From Alphaproteobacteria bacterium (GTDB taxonomy: Bacteria > Pseudomonadota > Alphaproteobacteria > Rhodobacterales > Rhodobacteraceae): 8,234 nt of DNA. Location: assembly GCA_003695135.1 (NCBI GenBank), contig RFIR01000541.1, positions 1 to 8,234 of the forward strand, read 5' to 3'. The notes under the pieces are model-generated. The model had not been told where the DNA came from. It ran no database searches and saw nothing but the letters and a program-made list of their open reading frames with translations. Of this stretch, positions 7,916 through 8,234 are shown in pieces. Every line of letters begins with the position of its first letter. The stretch's first letter is position 1. A program made the position numbers and the translations under genes.

Positions 7916-8234
7916 CTACCCGTTCTCCTTCAGCACCGCGCCGGCGAGATAGAGCGAGCCGCAGATCAGAACCCGCGCGCCGGGGCTGTCGCGCTCGATC
8001 GCGGCAAGCGCCTGGGGCACCGAGCCGGCCGCCTGCGCCGTCATGCCCACCGCCCGTGCCGCCTCGGCGGTGGCTTCGCCCGAAAGCGTGGCGGTGGTCT
8101 CGGGGATGGTGACGCCGTAAAGACCGCGGGCCAGCGGGGCGAGCGGCTGCAGGAAGCCCGACACATCCTTGGTGTCGAGCATGCCGCAGATCAGCCAGGT
8201 CGGCCGCTCGGGCATGGCGGCGAGCGCCTCGCCC
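7916..8234 (-). CDS. folC: FolC C-terminal part (partial): dihydrofolate/folylpolyglutamate synthase
   Basis: The minus-strand frame is open from the window edge to the TAG at 7916-7918, so the 5' part of the gene lies outside. The visible 106 or so residues fit the C-terminal Mur-ligase-type domain of FolC. They include PTWLICGMLDTKD, the FolC version of the G-x-L-x-x-K-D block, then a helix and strand (FLQPLAPLARGLYGVTIPE), and the terminal RVLICGSLYLAGAVLKENG. FolC adds glutamate to dihydropteroate and then to folates in the cytoplasm, using ATP. An internal ATG at 8215 exists but would start inside the domain and is not the real start. It converges with the hydrolase gene across a 211-bp spacer. 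Confidence 0.93.
   Translation of the reverse strand, partial: GEALAAMPERPTWLICGMLDTKDVSGFLQPLAPLARGLYGVTIPETTATLSGEATAEAARAVGMTAQAAGSVPQALAAIERDSPGARVLICGSLYLAGAVLKENG

Noticed and set aside
7759..8112. A plus-strand frame between the hydrolase and folC
   Set aside because: It overlaps folC antisense, starts inside the probable dispersed element, and encodes low-complexity Arg/Pro-rich sequence.

Overview
The window is a compact, GC-rich chromosomal segment of an alphaproteobacterium, most likely a member of the Rhodobacterales (Rhodobacter/Paracoccus/Rhodovulum-like). The case rests on the protein set: CobT/CobS of alphaproteobacterial type, a CarD/CdnL-type RNA polymerase regulator, a seven-iron FdxA, a Suv3-like RNA helicase with a long low-complexity tail, and an intergenic element resembling one I recall from this group. 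No tRNA, rRNA, insertion sequence, CRISPR array, phage gene or recognisable defence system is visible.

Layout: (1) 1-960 holds the start of cobT (minus, cut by the window edge) and a complete cobS (plus). They diverge from a 75-bp spacer in which the two candidate promoters overlap. A strong hairpin at 926-960 sits between the convergent ends of cobS and carD and probably terminates both. (2) 981-6394 is a run of five minus-strand genes. In transcription order they are an exported TPR protein, a 1057-residue Suv3/SUPV3L1-type RNA helicase, a small Hsp15-like S4 RNA-binding protein, the ferredoxin gene fdxA, and the carD-family regulator. The first three are tightly spaced and probably one transcription unit. 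fdxA and carD each have a good candidate promoter of their own. (3) 6486-7704 holds two overlapping plus-strand genes, an SCP2 sterol-carrier-domain protein and an alpha/beta hydrolase with a likely TTG start. (4) 7705-7915 is a non-coding convergent spacer with several inverted repeats and a probable Rhodobacterales dispersed element. (5) 7916-8234 is the 3' end of a folC gene (minus), cut by the window edge.

Functionally, cobT and cobS serve the last steps of cobalamin assembly (lower-ligand activation and nucleotide-loop closure). The helicase and S4 protein point to RNA turnover or ribosome-associated RNA handling, and CarD to global transcription initiation. The SCP2/hydrolase pair suggests lipid or acyl-ester handling, and folC belongs to folate metabolism.

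The gene content is ordinary core chromosome. I do not see a convincing novel system. The points most worth a second look are the disordered C-terminal half-domain of the helicase with its short conserved-looking islands, the promoter architecture upstream of carD, and the elements in the 7705-7915 spacer.
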